Both the position numbers and the translations under genes were made by a program. From Lophius americanus (lineage: Eukaryota; Chordata; Actinopteri; Lophiiformes; Lophiidae): a stretch of DNA of 64,000 bases. The notes beneath the pieces were generated by a model. It worked only from the letters and a program-made list of their open reading frames with translations, made no database searches and was not told the DNA's origin. The stretch lies in the NCBI GenBank assembly GCA_037951165.1, contig JBBDHG010000024.1:10720001-10784000 (forward strand), read 5' to 3'. Each line of letters starts with the position of its first letter. Position 1 is the stretch's first letter. This document shows, piece by piece, positions 60,350 through 64,000 of this stretch.

Positions 60350-63300
60350 TCAGCGTTTCTTGGTGGCTGCCCCGTTGGAGTGGGGAGGGAACTTTGGAAG
60401 GCAGGGCTCCTCTGCTCCGGCGTCATGAGAGAAGACCGAGTCCTCGCCTGAGGAGCAGGTGGAGCTGCGGGTGTCCGGGTAGCTCGGGGAATATTGGTCC
60501 AGAGGTACAGACAGCTCCAGATACTCCTGCAGAGAAAGGAAATTAACATTTCACATTCACACGTTTCTGCTTCTTCGCCGCGAGATGAGGAGAGGAGGAC
60601 CAACCTGGTTGGAGGACATAGCCAGGCAGCGATCTAGATCCTCTACCAGCTGTTTGAATGTGGGTCTGTGAGAGGGCACCGCGTGCCAGCAGTCCCTCAT
60701 CATCATGTACCTGCACAGACCGAGAGGGTGGGCAAAGATCAGCATTTACAAAACTCATTTATGGGATAGGTGGGCTCAACAGTTCAATGCTCGGCATCAT
60801 TATTACGTTGCTAAGCACCTGAAATACACGACATTGTGTGCAATAAAATCCAAGTCTCCTCAAACAAACAATCAAAACATCAAAGCAATAGCCCTTTTCA
60901 CAGAGCCTGTTTCAAGGCAAGACCGGGGGGGCCTTCATCGCTCCTCACAGCGCTGTATGGAGGTTATGAAGGCAGAGAAGTAGTTCTGCCTCGGAGCTGG
61001 AGGAGGCAGCAGAAGTGGTGGCAGTGAAACGATGTCATTAAAGAAAGAGTGAGTAGGAGAGGTGGGAGGACTTTAGAGGGGAGGGTTATGATAACTCCGA
61101 TAAAATCTAAAACAAACAGCTAGCAGCAAACACAACGAAGCAATTCAACTGCAAATATCCTAATATTGGCAAGACAGAGCAAGTTCTAGTAGCTCCTCAG
61201 CCTCAGGTGTTAACAGCTGTGCAGCAGGGACGATAAAGGATTGTCGTTATTTCGCTGCTCCATGCATGTGTGAAATATCAGACCGGACAATAATGCTGCT
61301 GTCGCCACTCGGTTTCAGAAAATCCGCATTGCAACTTAAAAAGAAACCCGATGGGACGGCGTGATGAAGCCATTGTTTTGTTTAGTGTAAACCAAGGTAA
61401 CAGAGAAGGATCTGTGGATTGATCTTTGTATAAAACAAACTTGAAAGGTTAAGAAAATAAACAATAACATAACAAATTACTATTTTAGTCAAAGTCTCAT
61501 AAACTTCCTGTAATTAAACGTCTAAAAGCTAAACCCTAACCAGACGGAGGTTGCTAGAACCAAATCATGTCTACTGAGGGGTCTGTGTTATGATGTGTGT
61601 TTGTGTAGGGCACTGAAGCGAAGCAGTTTTACCGTTTCAAATACATCCAGACCAGAACTTCTTGATCAACACAGACAGAGAATCCTCTCTTAGCTAAAAG
61701 AGGCGGAATGAGCGAGAAGAGTTTTAATGATAAAACTCCCTCCCTCCTCTGGCGTCAGCAACATCTGGTTCAGAGTAAGTCTGGCTTTGACTCTTAGAGA
61801 GGTAAAAGAGCCGCATCAACACTTTGGCTCATTCTCAGTATTACATATAAAACCCTGGGCTGTGTTTTCCTCTCTTGCAGGATTATGGCTCCATTCTTTA
61901 CGTCACCACATTGAAAAACTCCTTCAACTTTGAACCCTTTTAGAATCTCCGTTTTAGGTGCTTATGTGGATACGGGATAATCGGTGGCTTGTCACGTTTA
62001 CTGTGAAACTTCCCTATCGCCTTGGTGCGACGTCACAATGTGCCAGGACTTTATTTACACTAGGTGACTTCCTGTTATGACAGACGTAGCCAGAATAGTG
62101 CATTTGTATTCCTTGCTGGGTGGAATACTTAATTTTTTACACCATAGAATAAGTTTACTCGTCCAGTGCCGTGAGGAGCAGAGGTTTCTGAATGCTAAAG
62201 GGAAGACTTTTTCTGGCTTCTGATTGGTCAACATAGATTTACAGTTGTAAATAAGCGTCTGGTGTGTCATCTTACTTAAGCATCGAGCAGCCCTCTCTAA
62301 AAAATGTATTAACATGGAATACAAAGATTCATTTAACATAACTAAGATGGAGCTCTTCGACATAGCGCTGTCAAATTCCTAAACGTTTACTTTTTATATC
62401 ATTCTTTGCCAAAAGTACTGCCAACTGCTAATAGCTGCTTTTACCTCCACCGGTTGTGAGATGCACACATAATACTGTGTAGAGCCAAAATGTCCTCCCT
62501 CCTTCATTTTGTTTCTTTTCAGCCATGCAATTAAACAGGCTTCCTATACTGCCGTCTCAAAGTATCAACACAAAACTCGTCATGTCCTCCCTGTGAGAAG
62601 TAAGGGAGCACCAGCTTAAATTGAAAAGGCTGTGTAAATGAGGCATAGGAATGATTCTGCTGCGTGAGGTGTATTAAATGGAATGTAGTCATTTGTTAGT
62701 AAACGGTAACTGGACTGTACTTGGATGATGCTTTTCCCCCGTCTGCTCGACCACTCCTAGTTCTCTACAATGTGAGCCAGCATTCGCCCGATCACACAAA
62801 CATTCATACTCTAGCCACCACCAGCAGCCATTAGGAGAAAGTTGGGGTTTCCCATCTTGCTCAAGGACATGTGGACTGCAGGGAACGAACCACCAACCTT
62901 CAGATAAGTGGACAACCAACACTACCAAGTGAGGCACAGTTAGATAGAGAAAAAAAGTTCCCATCATCCTCAGTTCTTTTTTTCTTTTTTAACACCACTT
63001 TCCCTCAACATGAGTCCGAGTAAATAACTATTATTGGATTAACGGCTCCCTAAACGGGGCTTTTCTTGAATTTTAGTAGGGATTACCATGAGCAGATATC
63101 GAGCAATTTAATTTAATTGAGAATCATTACAAATGAGATAAGCATCATGTTTTGATTTATTAACCAAGTATAGCCGTCTGAATAAAACGGTGATGTGCTT
63201 TGAAAGATCGAAGGAAATGAAACAACTACATATATATAGCTGTAGCAATGGTGCTGTTGGTTGGTGATGAAAATGTTGTGTCACTGCTCAAACATTTGAC

Positions 63301-64000
63301 TCCATGATAAAAGTAATGCACCTGGGCTGGCTGCATCAGTTAATAAAACCCCATTAGATTCGTTTGACTAAATAAGGAAGTGCTGGAGAACAGAATGGGA
63401 GCTCAGAAGATCATGTGTGGTGTTCTGCCAATTGTCCTTACAGCTCATGCGTGCACGTTGAGGGCTTGTCCATTCGGTGACCTTCTTTCAGCAGCTTGAA
63501 CAGCTCCTCCACCGGGACGCCAGGATACGGAGAGCCTCCCAGAGTGAAGATCTCCCAAAGCAGCACCCCGAACGACCAGCTGTGAACAGAAACAGATGGA
63601 GGCATATAGAGTTTCTGCACGACTAAATGTTTTCCCTCGCATTCCATGGAGGCTGAATTGGAAAAGCAACTGCACGAGATACTCACACATCACTTTGGTG
63701 CGTGTATATCCGGTCAAACAGGGCTTCTGGAGCCATCCACTTGACCGGTAAACGACCCTGTGAAGGAAGAACGCATGTCACGCCTGTTGACTCCAATGTC
63801 TCAAAAGCTCCAGGGAGGGATAATAGACCGAGAGCCCTCCACTCTACTGAACCCCCTTACTGGGAAGAGATAAGAATACTTACATTTGTGGTCTTCTTAT
63901 AGTAATCGATGTGGTGGATATCTCTTGCCAGGCCAAAATCGGCTATTTTCATCACGCTGTCTTCTGTTACCAAAACATTACGAGCAGCAAGATCTCTGTG
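60350..64000 (-). CDS. fgfr1: FGFR1, fibroblast growth factor receptor 1 (3' end, partial)
   Basis: Five exons: 63,884-64,000 (cut by the window edge), 63,687-63,757, 63,442-63,579, 60,605-60,710 and 60,350-60,526 (stop TGA). Exon sizes 71, 138 and 106 are the usual FGFR ones. The fragment starts exactly at the catalytic loop HRDLAARN, then DFGLAR, the activation-loop pair in HHIDYYKKTTN, VKWMAPEALF, SDVWSFGVLLWEIF, a MMMRDCWHAVPSHRPTFK lobe end and a C-tail with NQEYLELS, the phospholipase C-gamma docking Tyr context. The tail (DQYSPSYPDTRSSTCSSGE, EEPCLPKF) fits FGFR1 better than FGFR2, 3 or 4. This is the intracellular kinase of a plasma-membrane FGF receptor that signals through MAPK, PLC-gamma and PI3K. 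Teleosts have fgfr1a and fgfr1b; I cannot tell which this is. All key catalytic residues visible are intact. Confidence 0.95.
60711..63441 (-). other. FGFR1 intron, 2.7 kb, largely unassigned
   Basis: This intron separates the 138-base and 106-base kinase exons. Apart from the repeat at 62,735-62,945 I see no gene or strong motif; the open frames inside are short and without known domains. Confidence 0.6.
62735..62945 (-). repeat. SINE-like dispersed repeat in the FGFR1 intron
   Basis: 'gctcaaggacatgtggactg' and 'acgaaccaccaaccttcaga' with 'aagtggacaaccaacactac' are the words of a common fish repeat that ends in a 'cactac...gaggcac' block. Confidence 0.5.

Overview
The window looks like nuclear DNA from a teleost fish. 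It carries four vertebrate genes with GT-AG introns and fish-type repeats: many Tc1/mariner relics, LINE fragments, SINE- and MITE-like copies and long microsatellites. All calls come from reading and translating the sequence by eye against remembered vertebrate proteins. No search or alignment was run, and the species is not identified.

Layout. 1-12.6 kb is repeat-rich and has no gene I can support. It holds a SINE-like end, three strong hairpins, LINE reverse-transcriptase fragments, a Tc1 relic and one unexplained GC-rich open stretch at 2.23-2.60 kb. 12.7-13.1 kb looks like a promoter plus first exon (CRE, CCAAT, splice donor). 13.1-20.6 kb is mostly decayed Tc1, LINE and minisatellite sequence. 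20.7-25.2 kb (+) holds the complete coding region of CCDC92. 29.4-33.6 kb (-) holds a complete ten-exon CHMP7. 34.42-34.61 kb (-) is an unidentified candidate terminal exon. 36.97-44.86 kb (-) holds a complete nine-exon LGI3. 45-59.4 kb is intergenic, with tandem arrays, MITEs and a Tc1-like element with recognisable terminal repeats. 59.4-64.0 kb (-) holds the 3' end of FGFR1 (kinase C-lobe, C-tail, probable 3' UTR), cut off by the window edge.

The four genes do not form one pathway. CCDC92 is a coiled-coil centriole/cilium protein. CHMP7 is an ESCRT-III-like nuclear-envelope and endosome protein. LGI3 is a secreted LRR/EPTP neuronal ligand. FGFR1 is a receptor tyrosine kinase. In human, CHMP7, LGI3 and FGFR1 all lie on 8p while CCDC92 lies on 12q, so the block is part conserved synteny and part lineage rearrangement.

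The most unusual structure is in LGI3 intron 7. Nearly the whole intron is a 32-bp minisatellite whose unit is the last ~15 coding bases of exon 7 plus its own 5' splice site, so about 26 copies of a splice-donor sequence follow the real donor. Other points worth checking are a dispersed repeat family carrying a CTCF-like core, a consensus-like CTCF site between CCDC92 and CHMP7, matching repeat copies on both sides of CHMP7, and a possible overlapping upstream reading frame for CCDC92.
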